A DNA stretch of 64,000 nucleotides, taken from NCBI GenBank assembly GCA_963839995.1, contig CAWIXH010000001.1:496001-560000 (forward strand). Reading direction: 5' to 3'. The stretch comes from CAWIUB01 sp963839995. GTDB lineage: Bacteria > Actinomycetota > Actinomycetes > Mycobacteriales > Jatrophihabitantaceae. Position 1 is the stretch's first letter. Every line of letters begins with the position of its first letter. Under the pieces are notes generated by a model. The model was not told where the DNA came from. It saw only the letters and a program-made list of their open reading frames with translations, and did no database searches. The position numbers and the translations under genes are program-made. Shown in pieces: positions 35,470-44,524 of the stretch.

Positions 35470-35730
35470 TCAGAGTTGGGCTTGTTCGGCTCGGTGACGC
35501 AGGCGTGCTGCGAGCGCGTCGGTCCAGGAGGCGATGCTGATCGGGTCGTCGGTCTCGCCGAGGGATAGCGCGCGGGTGCAGCGGGTGATCGCGGCGGTGT
35601 CGGTGCCGGTCAGCAGCCAGTTGGTGAGCCGTTCGAGCACTTCGGCGCTGTGGTCGACGACGCCGTCCTCGACGAGCACCCAGGGTGATCGCAGCGTGCT
35701 GTAGGCGGGCCGGTGATCGTTTCCGGTCAC
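35470..35730 (-). CDS. IS256 accessory ORF, 86 aa (copy 1)
   Basis: GTG 35730 starts one base after the transposase stop, behind AGGAG. The protein (VTGNDHRPAYSTLRSP, WVLVEDGVVDHSAEVLERL) has no recognised domain. Being conserved in both copies inside the terminal repeats, it is part of the element and co-translated with the transposase. Most IS256 elements lack a second gene. Confidence 0.65.
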   Translation of the reverse strand: MTGNDHRPAYSTLRSPWVLVEDGVVDHSAEVLERLTNWLLTGTDTAAITRCTRALSLGETDDPISIASWTDALAARLRHRAEQAQL

Positions 35731-35731
35731 G

Positions 35732-37159
35732 TCAGTTCACTCCTTGCGGCAGGCGGCCGGGGTAGGCGATGTCGAGGGCGTTGAGGGCCTGTTTCCAGCC
35801 GGTGACGAGTTGGCCCTCGACGAGCCGGCCGGGTGCGGTGCGGTGGTTGACGGGCTTGCGGCGGCGTTCCTTCTCCCGGGCGCGGGCGCGCTTGTCCTCG
35901 ATGTCGCAGATGGCCAGCCAGAGCAGCTTGACCACCGCCTCGTCGGAGGGGAAGTGCCCTCGGTTCTTGATGATCTTGCGGAGTTGGTAGTTCAGGCTTT
36001 CGATGGCATTGGTCGTGTAGATGATCTTCCTTACTTGCGGTGGGAAGGCCAAGAACGGGGTGAACCGTTCCCAGGCGCGTTCCCAGACGCCGACCGCGCC
36101 GGGGTAGCGGCGGCCCAGCTCGCCTTCGGTGAACGCCGCGAGGGCCTCGAGGGCGGCGTCTTCGGTGGCCGCGGTGTAGATCGGTTTGAGGGCGGCGGCG
36201 ACGGCCTTGCGGTCGCCGTAGGACACATACCGCATGGCCGCCCGAATGAGGTGGACCACGCAGGTCTGGGTCACCGTCTTGGGCCAGACGGTCTCGATCG
36301 CCTCGGGCAGGCCTTCAAGCCCGTCGCAGCAGGCGATCAGCACGTCGCGCACCCCGCGGTTGCGCAGCTCGGTGAACACCTGCAGCCAGAACCTCGCGCC
36401 CTCGGCGTTCTGCACCCAGATGCCCAGCACGTGCTTGATTCCGTCGGTGTCCACGCCGACGACGATGTGCGCGGCCTTGTTCATCACGTGCGCGCCGTCG
36501 CGGACCTTCACCACCAGCGCGTCGACGTAGATGATCGGGTAGATCGCATCCAGCGGCCGGGCCTGCCAGGCCTTGACCTCTTCCAGCACCGCGTCGGTGA
36601 TCTTGGAGATGGTCTCCCGGGACACCTCGACGCCCAACGTGCGCACCAGGTGGTGTTCGATGTCGCGGACCGTCATCCCGCCCGCATACAAGCTGATGAT
36701 CATGTCGTCGAGGCCGCCGGCGAGTCGCCGCTCACCCTTGGGCACCAGCCGCGGAGTGAACGTGCCGAGCCGGTCGCGGGGCACCTCCAGCCCGATCGGC
36801 CCGGCCTCGGTGAGCACCGTCTTCGGGGTGGTGCCGTTGCGCGAGTTCGGCGCGCCGCGCCCGGCCGGGTCTCCCTTCTCATAGCCCAGGTGATCAGTGC
36901 GTTCGACCTCCAGTCCCCGCTCCAGGACCCGCTTGATCAACTCCGGCAGGAACCCGCCCTCGCCGGTCAACCGCAACTCGCCCGCCCCGGCGGAGGCGAT
37001 CAGCTGGTCCAGCCACGCCTCGTCCACCAGCTCGTCGGCCAGCTCGGCGGCCGTCCGGGCGCGAGTCTGCTCGCACGCCCACGGGGGCGGCGCCGGTGGT
37101 GTCGCCCGGCCCGGCATCGACGACTCCGGCCCCAGATCGGTGATCATTGCTGCGCACAT
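35732..37159 (-). CDS. IS256 family (mutator-like) transposase, copy 1
   Basis: 475 aa from 37159. DDE residues: YPIIYVDALVVKVRDG (D), VLIACCDGLEGLPEAIE (D) and FTEGELGRRYPGAVGVWERAWERF or the nearby TTNAIESLNYQLRK region (E). QTCVVHLIRAAMRYVSY is the family C/H motif. Complete and identical in predicted sequence to copy 2, so recently active. Confidence 0.92.
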   Translation of the reverse strand: MCAAMITDLGPESSMPGRATPPAPPPWACEQTRARTAAELADELVDEAWLDQLIASAGAGELRLTGEGGFLPELIKRVLERGLEVERTDHLGYEKGDPAGRGAPNSRNGTTPKTVLTEAGPIGLEVPRDRLGTFTPRLVPKGERRLAGGLDDMIISLYAGGMTVRDIEHHLVRTLGVEVSRETISKITDAVLEEVKAWQARPLDAIYPIIYVDALVVKVRDGAHVMNKAAHIVVGVDTDGIKHVLGIWVQNAEGARFWLQVFTELRNRGVRDVLIACCDGLEGLPEAIETVWPKTVTQTCVVHLIRAAMRYVSYGDRKAVAAALKPIYTAATEDAALEALAAFTEGELGRRYPGAVGVWERAWERFTPFLAFPPQVRKIIYTTNAIESLNYQLRKIIKNRGHFPSDEAVVKLLWLAICDIEDKRARAREKERRRKPVNHRTAPGRLVEGQLVTGWKQALNALDIAYPGRLPQGVN

Positions 37160-37243
37160 GCTCGGTGTCTCCTTCCACCTGAAGCCACATCAGTCACTTC
37201 AGGCTCTCAGGCACCTCCCGTACACAGACCATCTGACACGCTC

Positions 37244-37643
37244 GGCGGCCGTCGTTGCCACTCTGGTCCTGGCTGCGCCACAGGTCCACGCCAACCGCAC
37301 GTCCGCGGGGCAGCCGTTGAGCGGCCTCGATGAGAACCGCGCCGCGGCCGCACCCCAGGTCGAGCAGATGTTCGTTCCCGCGCAGCTCGAGGCGGTCAAG
37401 CTCGCGTCCCCAGACCCTCACCTTGCCGCGGACTGTGGTGTGCAGGTAGAGCCCAGCTTGTGCCAACAACGAGACTCCAATGACTGCCAGCCACGGTGCC
37501 TTGCGCCACTTGGCGACGGCGCAGCAGGCCATGCCGCCCGCGCTGAGAACGGCCGGTACGTAGGGCGCCTCGATGCCGTAGCGCAGCAGTCGCGCACGCT
37601 GGCTGTAGTGCTCGTTCACCTCACCCACCCAGAGATCATCCAT
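37244..37643 (-). pseudogene. SAM methyltransferase, N-terminal part (split by IS256)
   Basis: From 37643 the frame encodes MDDLWVGEVNEHYSQRARLL, two hydrophobic helices (VPAVLSAGGMACCAVA; WLAVIGVSLLAQAGLYL) and then HLLDLGCGRGAVLIEAAQRL, the SAM-binding motif I, with GRAVGVDLWRSQDQSGN. It stops at the IS256 end. With 35070-35415 it makes one membrane-anchored class I methyltransferase. The reading frame at the junction also carries an extra base. Confidence 0.8.
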
Positions 37644-38028
37644 CAGCGCCTTGTCCCGGACGTCGATCCATAACTGAGACGGCGCGGCCGCGCATATTGC
37701 ACGGCAGGTCAGCCATCCGTCGGCCGTCCACGGCGGGCCCTATTCGGCGATCACCCGATCGTGCCGCGTGAGGTGCGATCGCCGGCGCTCACGGCGCGTA
37801 GCTGATCGAGAGGCGGCGCGGTCCGAGGGTGCGGCGCGGCGTGCTTGGCTGGCTGACCTGGGTCTGAGCTGCCGACCAGACGTCGATCGCCAGGCCCATC
37901 ACGACCCTACGAACAGCAAGATCGACCACGGCCTACGGCGTGGGTGTCGCCCTCTGTCCTGCTGTGCACACGGACCGCAATCCACGACGACTGGGTTGGG
38001 GTCGGCGGTGGCTGCGTCGTCGAAGCCG
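37644..38028. other. Intergenic stretch, no gene seen
   Basis: Only high-GC shadow frames are present. It must contain the promoter of the methyltransferase, but no consensus stands out. Confidence 0.4.
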
Positions 38029-38265
38029 TCAGGTCTTTGAGGACCTCCGGCGCCCGTGCGCGAAGTACGTGACCGGCAAGATGCCCAGTGAGTTGACTAG
38101 CACCGTCGACACCGCCCAGCGGAGCTTGGATCCTCGAACCTCGCGGGCCGGCCGCCGCGCCAGGTCGACCAGAGCGGCGATCTTGAGCAGACCCTCGAGC
38201 AACGCACCGACGATGATCAGGCGGCGGGTGCGAGCGTCGAGCTCGTGCCACCGCTTCCACGCCAT
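38029..38265 (-). CDS. Small membrane protein (DUF5652-like)
   Basis: ATG 38265 (MAWKRWHELDARTRRLI) gives 78 aa with two hydrophobic helices (IIVGALLEGLLKIAALVDL; WAVSTVLVNSLGILPVTYF) separated by RRPAREVRGSKLR. The layout resembles small actinobacterial two-helix proteins of the PLDc_N/DUF5652 type. Function unknown. Confidence 0.6.
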   Translation of the reverse strand: MAWKRWHELDARTRRLIIVGALLEGLLKIAALVDLARRPAREVRGSKLRWAVSTVLVNSLGILPVTYFAHGRRRSSKT

Positions 38266-38373
38266 GCCCTCCAGCCCGCCGATACGGCCAGCCGGTGGCA
38301 AGGAGGATTCCACGCCGTCACCGGCGCCTCCTCCTCGGGCGCGGCACGCGTGCGTGTGCCCCGGGCAATAAAG

Positions 38374-38487
38374 ATGCGGCGAGTCTCGCCCGCCGACCTG
38401 CGCACAGCCGGCTACTGCTGGGCCGAGATCGCCAGCCGTCTCGGCATCACCAGACAGGCCGCCCACCAACGATGCAGACACGCGTAG
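38374..38487 (+). CDS. Possible HTH mini-protein or fragment, 37 aa
   Basis: ATG 38374 encodes MRRVSPADLRTAGYCWAEIA then SRLGITRQAAHQRC, a clean helix-turn-helix of the kind used to sense or read DNA (WAEIASRLGITRQAAHQR). It is too short for a full regulator and has no clear ribosome site, so it may be a remnant. Confidence 0.35.
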   Translation: MRRVSPADLRTAGYCWAEIASRLGITRQAAHQRCRHA

Positions 38488-38582
38488 GCACCGACCCATG
38501 CCGGGGCGCTCGTCGCTGTCAGCGAGCAACAGCGTAACTTGCGTGTCGCACGTTCCCTGACACGCCGATCGGAGAAGCCCTG

Positions 38583-38849
38583 GTGTCCAACACGTCGACA
38601 GTGCGCAACGCGCCACTTGTCGTGACCGCATTACTCGCGCTGCTCGGTGTCGCACTGATCATCATCGCGATCGTCTACTTCACCAAGACGTCCGACCATC
38701 TGCCGTCGTTCTTCCCAGGTCACGACGCCAAGCATGCCTACCACCACACCAAGCACGGCATCGCCGCCCTCGTCGTCGGTGTGCTGGCATTAATCGGCGC
38801 ATGGATCACCGCGGGCCGAAAGAAGAAGGCCGCGTCAGACCGGACGTAG
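38583..38849 (+). CDS. Small two-helix membrane protein, 88 aa
   Basis: GTG 38583 (VSNTSTVRNAPLVV) gives two hydrophobic helices (VTALLALLGVALIIIAIVYF; IAALVVGVLALIGAWITAG) joined by a His-rich loop (FFPGHDAKHAYHHTKHG) and a Lys-rich tail. This resembles a small actinobacterial membrane family; the His-rich loop might bind metal. Function unknown. Confidence 0.7.
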   Translation: MSNTSTVRNAPLVVTALLALLGVALIIIAIVYFTKTSDHLPSFFPGHDAKHAYHHTKHGIAALVVGVLALIGAWITAGRKKKAASDRT

Positions 38850-39077
38850 CTGATCGACGGACGCACTCGACCCGTCGTTCGGTTCAGGTCGAGTGACCGA
38901 CGCCGACGTCGAAATCGGCATGTCTGCTTGGTAGGCGGGGCGCGCCTCACCACACCCGTCCTGCTGACCGCCCCAAGATCTTCATCGCGGCTCCCGGGCT
39001 CGGGGACCGCGACGATGTGGCCACTCTCCGACGGGCCAGCGCCACGTTGTCGGTGATCGATCCGCGGGCGGGCGTAC

Positions 39078-39436
39078 CTACTCGTCGCTGTGGCTCACCA
39101 TGTTGATCACATTGCCATCCGGGGCGCGCACGAAGAACCGTCGCACCCCCCACGCCTCCTCCGTGAGCGGGTGAACGATCTCGTACCCCCGCCGCTTCGC
39201 CTCCGCGTACGCCTCATCAACGGCGGAGCCGACGTGAACCGAGATGACCGAGTCATGAGGCGCCGCGGCGTCGCGGGTGACGAGCTGGACGGAGGCCTCG
39301 CCACTCGGCGATCGGTAGCGCGCGACCCACCCCAGGTTGAATTCCTCAACACTCAACCCGAGGTCGTCGGTATAGAAGTCACGGCAGCGGCGATGTCAGC
39401 GACCGGAAGGTTCGCATTGATGCCGGTTACTCGCAT
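39078..39436 (-). pseudogene. VOC family protein, frameshifted
   Basis: ATG 39436 opens MRVTGINANLPVADIAAA. A missing base near 39385 shifts the frame. The family sequence then continues FYTDDLGLSVEEFNLGW, YRSPSGEASVQLVTRD, SVISVHVGSAVDEAYAEAKRRG and FFVRAPDGNVINMVSH. Restored length is about 120 aa, a single-domain glyoxalase-like protein. Confidence 0.8.
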
Positions 39437-39700
39437 CGATCCTCCTCGTCCAGAACGGACGCCGCGAGCCGACCTCGGCGGCCGATGCCCCGACCATAAT
39501 TCGTCTTGAGCATTTGGCGCGACGATGTATGCGCGGCTAGCTTCCAACTGACTCGGCATGACTCTTCCGAGCTGATTAGCAGCCTGGTTCGGAGCCTCAG
39601 CGAGCCCGAATCGCTGCACTGGTCGCGCGCGGAACTCAGCAGCCGAAAGATCCGCTTCCGATCCCGAGTTCTCGCCGTGATCGGCCGACGCGGCCATTGA

Positions 39701-40657
39701 TCAACCGCACTGTATCGCCGCTGACACGTGCGGTGATGCCATCGGCGCGTCAGTCGGCGCAAGTGCTCGAGGAACCGGGGCCATAGCCCAGTTGATTCCG
39801 GCAACGACGCCGCGGCCAGCCAGCAGTCCCACAGTGGCTTCTGTGGCCGGCAAGTACGGCAGGCGCAGCGGCCAGCGCGCCCAGACCGGAAGCAGTCCGA
39901 CAGCCGCTGCGGCCAGTGCCGTGTACGGCAGCCGAGCCGCAACCGGTAGCGGTCTCGGCATCAGCAGGAACCGTGCTGCCTCACGTGCCTCAGCGGTGCC
40001 GGCCAGTTCGGGTCGATAGCGGCCGAGCTGGTCACGCAGCTCGGCTTCGGTCCGCGGCGGACCGCTAATGCCCAGTTTGGTCGCGACCACCGAGGTATCG
40101 GCGACGTAGGCGTCAGGTTCGCTATGGTGCAGCCGTCCGGTGACGCCGTAGCGCTGGTAGGCAGCGAGGAAGCTGTCCACCTCGGCGAGATGCACCCAGC
40201 GCAGCAGATGCGGGTCGCTGGCAGCGTAGGCGCGACCGTCGGCCGTGGTGCCGCACACGCGCCGGTGCACAGCCCGGACGCGGGCGATGGCCCGCTCGGC
40301 TTCGTGCGCGGGGCCGAAGGTCGTCACCGCCACGAAGAAGCTGGTCCGTTGCAGGCGTCCCCACGGATCGTCGCGATAATCCGAGTGCTGGGCAACGCCT
40401 GCCATCACCAGCGGGTGCAGCGACTGAAGCAGCAACGCTCGCAACCCGCCGACGAACATCGCGGCGTCGCCGTGCACGCGGCGGATCGGACGATCCTCGG
40501 CAAACCACCGATCGCCGGCAGCGGTGATCTGTGTGTGTCGTTGGGCGCCCTTTGGTCCGGCCACACGTTGGAAGACCTCGCCAGCCAGCCACGACCGAAG
40601 CTGCACCGACTTGGCCCGCGCGCTCTCGACCACCATGCCCCCCATCTTGCCCAGCAC
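39701..40657 (-). CDS. Oxygenase MpaB family protein (DUF2236)
   Basis: The 318-aa protein shows the DUF2236 landmarks: RRVHGDAAMFVGGLRALLLQSLHPLVMAGVAQHSDYRDDPWGRLQRTSFFVAVTTFG (in parts), RVRAVHRRVCGTTADGRAY, and LLRWVHLAEVDSFLAAYQRYG. Conserved His and Arg residues in these segments bind b-type heme in latex-clearing and MpaB oxygenases. The substrate is not predictable. An in-frame ATG a few codons in is an alternative start. Stands alone on the reverse strand. Confidence 0.85.
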   Translation of the reverse strand: MLGKMGGMVVESARAKSVQLRSWLAGEVFQRVAGPKGAQRHTQITAAGDRWFAEDRPIRRVHGDAAMFVGGLRALLLQSLHPLVMAGVAQHSDYRDDPWGRLQRTSFFVAVTTFGPAHEAERAIARVRAVHRRVCGTTADGRAYAASDPHLLRWVHLAEVDSFLAAYQRYGVTGRLHHSEPDAYVADTSVVATKLGISGPPRTEAELRDQLGRYRPELAGTAEAREAARFLLMPRPLPVAARLPYTALAAAAVGLLPVWARWPLRLPYLPATEATVGLLAGRGVVAGINWAMAPVPRALAPTDAPMASPHVSAAIQCG

Positions 40658-40849
40658 AGCGGCGTGACGGAGCCGGCTTGCTCAGATGACCTGTCGCGCC
40701 GCCCAACAAGCCGCGAAGCGTCAAACGACCGGACACGCCGACATGGAACCGTCCTGCCGAGGGTCGTGCACGTGGTAGCTACCGGCGCCAGCGAATTGTC
40801 GGGTTCGGCTGAGGATCCGACGTCACCGCTGTGGCCTACCGTCAGCACG

Positions 40850-41344
40850 ATGAGCCGCTCCGCACGCGCCGCGGCTTACATCGCGGCTGGCCTCGCCTTC
40901 GCATCAGCCGCAACCACCGCATACTGGCTGTTCGGCGGAACAGCGCTTCTCGACACGCTCGGCGGGTCGGCAGAGAGGCTCGCCCGCGACCGCAGCAGCG
41001 CGGCCTTGGCGGTGGCCGTAGCGGTCGTGGTGGTCAAGACTGTCGCCGGGTTGCTCGCGCTGCTCCTGCGCAGTCCGGCGCGGCCTAGATGGCGCATCAT
41101 CGTGGGTCAGGACATCGTCGCCGCGGTTGTCCTGTGCCTGTGGGGCGCGGCGAACGTGCTCGTCGGCGCGGTGGTGTTGAGCGGCGCGGTCGAGCGTTCA
41201 GATCTCGATCGGCACGCGCTTCGACGGCACGTATTTCTATGGGACGCCTGGTTTCTCGTCTGGGGACTTGCCCTCGCGCTCGCGGTGGCGGGCGCAATCC
41301 GCGCCTCTCATCTCGGTCGCACTCGACTCGCGCCGCCGTTGTGA
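40850..41344 (+). CDS. DUF3995 membrane protein
   Basis: ATG 40850 (MSRSARAAAYIAAGL) gives 164 aa and four membrane helices. AYWLFGGTALLDTLGG after helix one is the DUF3995 signature (W-x-x-GG). The last helix has HVFLWDAWFLVWGLALALAV. Function unknown; often found near regulators. The frame is open upstream to 40124 only as antisense of the MpaB gene. Confidence 0.8.
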   Translation: MSRSARAAAYIAAGLAFASAATTAYWLFGGTALLDTLGGSAERLARDRSSAALAVAVAVVVVKTVAGLLALLLRSPARPRWRIIVGQDIVAAVVLCLWGAANVLVGAVVLSGAVERSDLDRHALRRHVFLWDAWFLVWGLALALAVAGAIRASHLGRTRLAPPL

Positions 41345-41580
41345 ACGGCCGAAGTAGCGGCAGACATGAGCACTCGTATCAGTGCCACGCGAGCGCGCAG
41401 AACAACACGCTCAACCGAGCCGTACCCGTGGGCAACGGCCACGCATAGTCGGCGTTCCGGGCGTGCTGTCACGGTGGTAGCGGCGGGCGCCGTTCACCCT
41501 CCGTGATGGCTACGCCCGACTTGTTGGTCGCCAGCGTGCGGATTCCGATGGCCGCCCACATGAGTGACCAACGCGGACTC

Positions 41581-42492
41581 CTATAGTGCTGAGGTCGTGC
41601 CGGTCAGGCGCGCGATGCGGGCGTCGATCGGCGGGTGGCTGGCGCGTAGCCCGCCGAGCGACGCACTCGACGAGCGCGGGAGGCCACCCAATGCTGAGGC
41701 CAGGTCCGGACCGCTGCCGACGCCGACGGTGTACTTGTCGGCGGCGCGTTCGCTGGCCCGGCTCAAAGCAGCATCTGCTATCGGGTGAACGGTCAGAACC
41801 ACAGCCAGGACGATCAGCACGGCGAGCGGCGCCCACGCATGATGCCGCACTGACTGCACACCGGCCATGACCAACAGAACGGGCACCAGCACAAGGGCAG
41901 CCTTTGCGGTTGGCACATTGCGCACGATAAGACGGAGCAGGCCAGCAAGAATGAAGACCGCGCCGCGCCACGGTGCTGTCAGCCAGCCGGTCACCAGCCC
42001 GTAGCGCGTCGAGTGGTCCCGCAGGTGGCCGATCTCGTGCGAAAGCATCGCGACCGCGTGATCGCGGGTGAGAGTGCCCTGCCCGAGTGCGGTCAGCAGG
42101 CCTGCGCTCACAGCGATCGAGTGCCGGCCGCTAGCGTACGCGTTGATTGTGTGAGCGTGCGGCTGCACGTAGACGTGGCACGCGCCGTCGTCCAGCCCGC
42201 AGCGCTCCGCGACATTCGTCGTCACCGGCTCAAGCAGCGCCCAGTCCCCCGCGCGAACGCGGCGGTACCCGAAGGCACGCCGCACGGCCGCGCGCTCGCC
42301 GGCGCGGGTGAGCCACACCGGAGCGACGAGCAGCCATGCCAGCGGCACGAGAGCCGCCCATCGGCCTAGACCGCCGGACAGCATGACGAGCAGGGCAAGG
42401 CTGCCGAGGATCATCGGGAACGCGAGGACAGCCCGCCACAGACCGTAATGACGAGCACGCCGCGCGGCCGGATCGGATTTCGCGTCGTTCAT
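41581..42492 (-). CDS. M48 family zinc metalloprotease (HtpX-like)
   Basis: ATG 42492 (MNDAKSDPAARRARHYG) gives 303 aa. Two N-terminal helices (FPMILGSLALLVML; WAALVPLAWLLVAPVWL) are followed by INAYASGRHSIAVSAGLL and the zinc motif AMLSHEIGHLRDHSTRY (HExxH). Two more helices and the third ligand region SRASERAADKYTVGVG follow. A membrane-bound protease of the CAAX-protease/HtpX fold, probably in envelope quality control. Confidence 0.88.
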   Translation of the reverse strand: MNDAKSDPAARRARHYGLWRAVLAFPMILGSLALLVMLSGGLGRWAALVPLAWLLVAPVWLTRAGERAAVRRAFGYRRVRAGDWALLEPVTTNVAERCGLDDGACHVYVQPHAHTINAYASGRHSIAVSAGLLTALGQGTLTRDHAVAMLSHEIGHLRDHSTRYGLVTGWLTAPWRGAVFILAGLLRLIVRNVPTAKAALVLVPVLLVMAGVQSVRHHAWAPLAVLIVLAVVLTVHPIADAALSRASERAADKYTVGVGSGPDLASALGGLPRSSSASLGGLRASHPPIDARIARLTGTTSAL

Positions 42493-42630
42493 TTGGGCCT
42501 CCCCAGTCGAGCCATGGCGATCATCGCTCGACCCTCTGACGACGGATGCAACGCAATGCTGTCCGCCCAACCTCTCAGCGCGGCGAAGTTGTCCACAACC
42601 AGCGTCGGTTTCCACATTTGGTGGTGGCCT

Positions 42631-44180
42631 TCACCGGGTGGGCGCGCGCGGTGCCACCGATCGGTCCGGTCCGCATGCCGGTGGGGGCACGCGGCGCTCG
42701 ATGTGGACGTGGGCTGCCGGCGAGCGTTCCGCGTCGGCGCGGTCGAGGCGAAAGCTGGCGAGCAGCCGGTAGGTCAGTTCGAGGGCCGGCTGCCGGTCGG
42801 GCAGGTCGATGGCGATGGTGGGCAGATGGGCGCTCACGTCGAAGCCCTCGGCCGCGGCGAGGTTCAGGATGCGAGCGAGGGAGGGCCAGCTTGCATCCGC
42901 AGTGACCCGCCGATCCAGTCGGTCAACCACCGGCCGCCACGGCGAGTCCGGTACCGGTTCGGCGCCAGTGGTCTCGGCGAGATATGCCTTGGCCAGGTGC
43001 GGGTGCGGCTGATCTCCCAGGCGTAGCGCGGTCCGGTCAGCGTGCGCGGACAACGCGGCTGAGGCGTGCCGGGTGGCGAGGGCGGCGACGGCGACCTTGG
43101 CGCTGAGGAGCGGAGCGACTCGTGAGGCGGCGATGCCTGCGTAGCGTTCGACTCCGGTGTGGTCGCGCCAGGCCACCGGCACCCTGGCGTCGATCGCGGG
43201 TTTGGCTGCATAGCTGCCCCAGCTGGCTGCGGCGCGGGCCAGGGCGTGGGCCAGCTCGGGGAGCCGGTTGACCAGACCGCGGTAGGCGGTGGCAGCCGTT
43301 GAGCTCGGTACGTCCATTGGACTGAGGACGGGCTTGTCGGGTGGACCGAACGCGCGGCGTAGGTGCGTCGCGAACTCGGCCACGGCCGGCGCCCACGGCG
43401 TTGGGTGCGGTGACGGGATCACGTCGCGGACGGAGTCGCGCACGGTGAACCAGCTGCGTGCACACGCGTTGCAGGTGTCGAGGGCCGCGACCCCCGTGCC
43501 GGGTCCGGCCAGCTGGGACATGATTGGGCGGGCGTCGATCGCGACGTGTAGTCCTGCCGCCGCAACGTGACGGGCGTCGGACGGGTCGAGACCGCTGGTT
43601 GTGGCCCGGTAGGCGATCCAGTCCATTTGGCGGCTGAGCAGCGACCACGCCGTTTCGCCGGAGGTCAATGTTGTCGGTCGTGCCTGGTCGAGCCGTGCCT
43701 GCTCGTTCGCTGTCGGCGGGCGCTGCATGGACCACCGGCGCAGCCGGTTTAACTCGCCGCCGAGGTCGACGAGGGTGGGGGTGTCGGCCAGCTCGCGCAC
43801 CACCCCGGCACAGGCACACAGTGGATCCAGCAGCGCGCAGGCTAGACCCCACCGTTCCGCCGCCGACAGCGGCGGGTTCATCGTGGCGGCGACGTCTGCT
43901 GCCGCCGCCATGAGTTCGCTCAGGCGGCCGCGTTCGGCAGGCCGGCCAGCCGGGTCGGGAACCTCGACCCGTCGGCAATGGCTCGCCACGACCTGCAGCG
44001 CCCGGCGTCGCTGCTCCGACGCCGCCCCTGTGCCCAGCCCAAGTTGCGCGATCAGCTCGACCAGCCGTGCCGCCTCGGGCAGCGCGCCCCCGCCGCATCT
44101 GCGGCATCGGCGGTCCCGGCGGTCAGGTCCGTCCATGCGCGCGTCGTGATGTCATCAAGGAGCTCCGCCAGCGAGGTCAT
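42631..44180 (-). CDS. Large protein of unknown function, likely frameshifted near its start
   Basis: The main frame (42631-44136) encodes about 500 residues with no family I can name. It has ETAWSLLSRQMDWIAYRATTSG, DTCNACARSWFTV (a CxxC), a long helical Ala-rich middle (LARAAASWGSYAAKPAID), and SLARILNLAAAEGFDVSAHLP near the end. That last segment faintly recalls the C-terminal helical region of MobF-type relaxases. The preceding gene ends in an ATGA with a start MTSLAELLDDITTRAWTDLT at 44180 in another frame. The real start is probably there, with a one-base slip near 44110. Third gene of a three-gene operon. Confidence 0.5.
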
Positions 44181-44524
44181 GGCGTGGCCAGTGCCCGACG
44201 GGCGCGGCGCAGGTAGGTTGCTGCCGCACACACCGGGAGTTGATTGCGTGTCTCCACCGGCAGCGCGGCCAGCTGTCGCTCGGCCGCGGCCAGCAGGAAT
44301 GCAGCGTCGTCGAGGGGGTCGACCAGTCGGGCGCCCGGTGGAGGGCTGGTCTGGACACCGACTGGTGCGCTTGGGCCGGCTACGACCTGCTGCAGCGCTG
44401 CCTGTGCAGCGCGCGCCTGACTCTCGCACGCCAACCCGATGCTCGACTCGTCGTCGGCCAGTGCGCTGACCGCACGATCAATCAGCTGCAAGATGGCGCG
44501 AACCTGTGTGCTCGCTTCGTCAGT
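44177..44524 (-). CDS. Hypothetical protein, 115 aa
   Basis: ATG 44524 (MTDEASTQVRAILQLI) overlaps the preceding gene by five bases. It is helical and Ala-rich: IDRAVSALADDESSIGLACESQARAAQAAL and DDAAFLLAAAERQLAALPVETRNQLPVCAAATYLRRARRAL, in parts. The even charge pattern suggests a helical-bundle protein. Its stop overlaps the next start (ATGA). Unknown function, co-translated with its neighbours. Confidence 0.6.
   Translation of the reverse strand, partial: TDEASTQVRAILQLIDRAVSALADDESSIGLACESQARAAQAALQQVVAGPSAPVGVQTSPPPGARLVDPLDDAAFLLAAAERQLAALPVETRNQLPVCAAATYLRRARRALATP

Larger units (their letters stand above)
35416..37243 (-). mobile_element. IS256-family insertion sequence, copy 1
   Basis: 1828 bp, identical in length to copy 2 (60442-62269), with ends GAGCTTGTCAAG and, inverted, GAGCGTGTCAGA. 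The flanking 8-mers GGCGGCGT (35408-35415) and GGCGGCCG (37244-37251) are the same apart from a one-base C insertion, so the target duplication has since mutated. It splits a methyltransferase gene. Confidence 0.9.

Noticed and set aside
35744..37333. 529-codon forward frame across IS256 copy 1
   Set aside because: It is the antisense shadow of the transposase, and the same shadow appears in copy 2.
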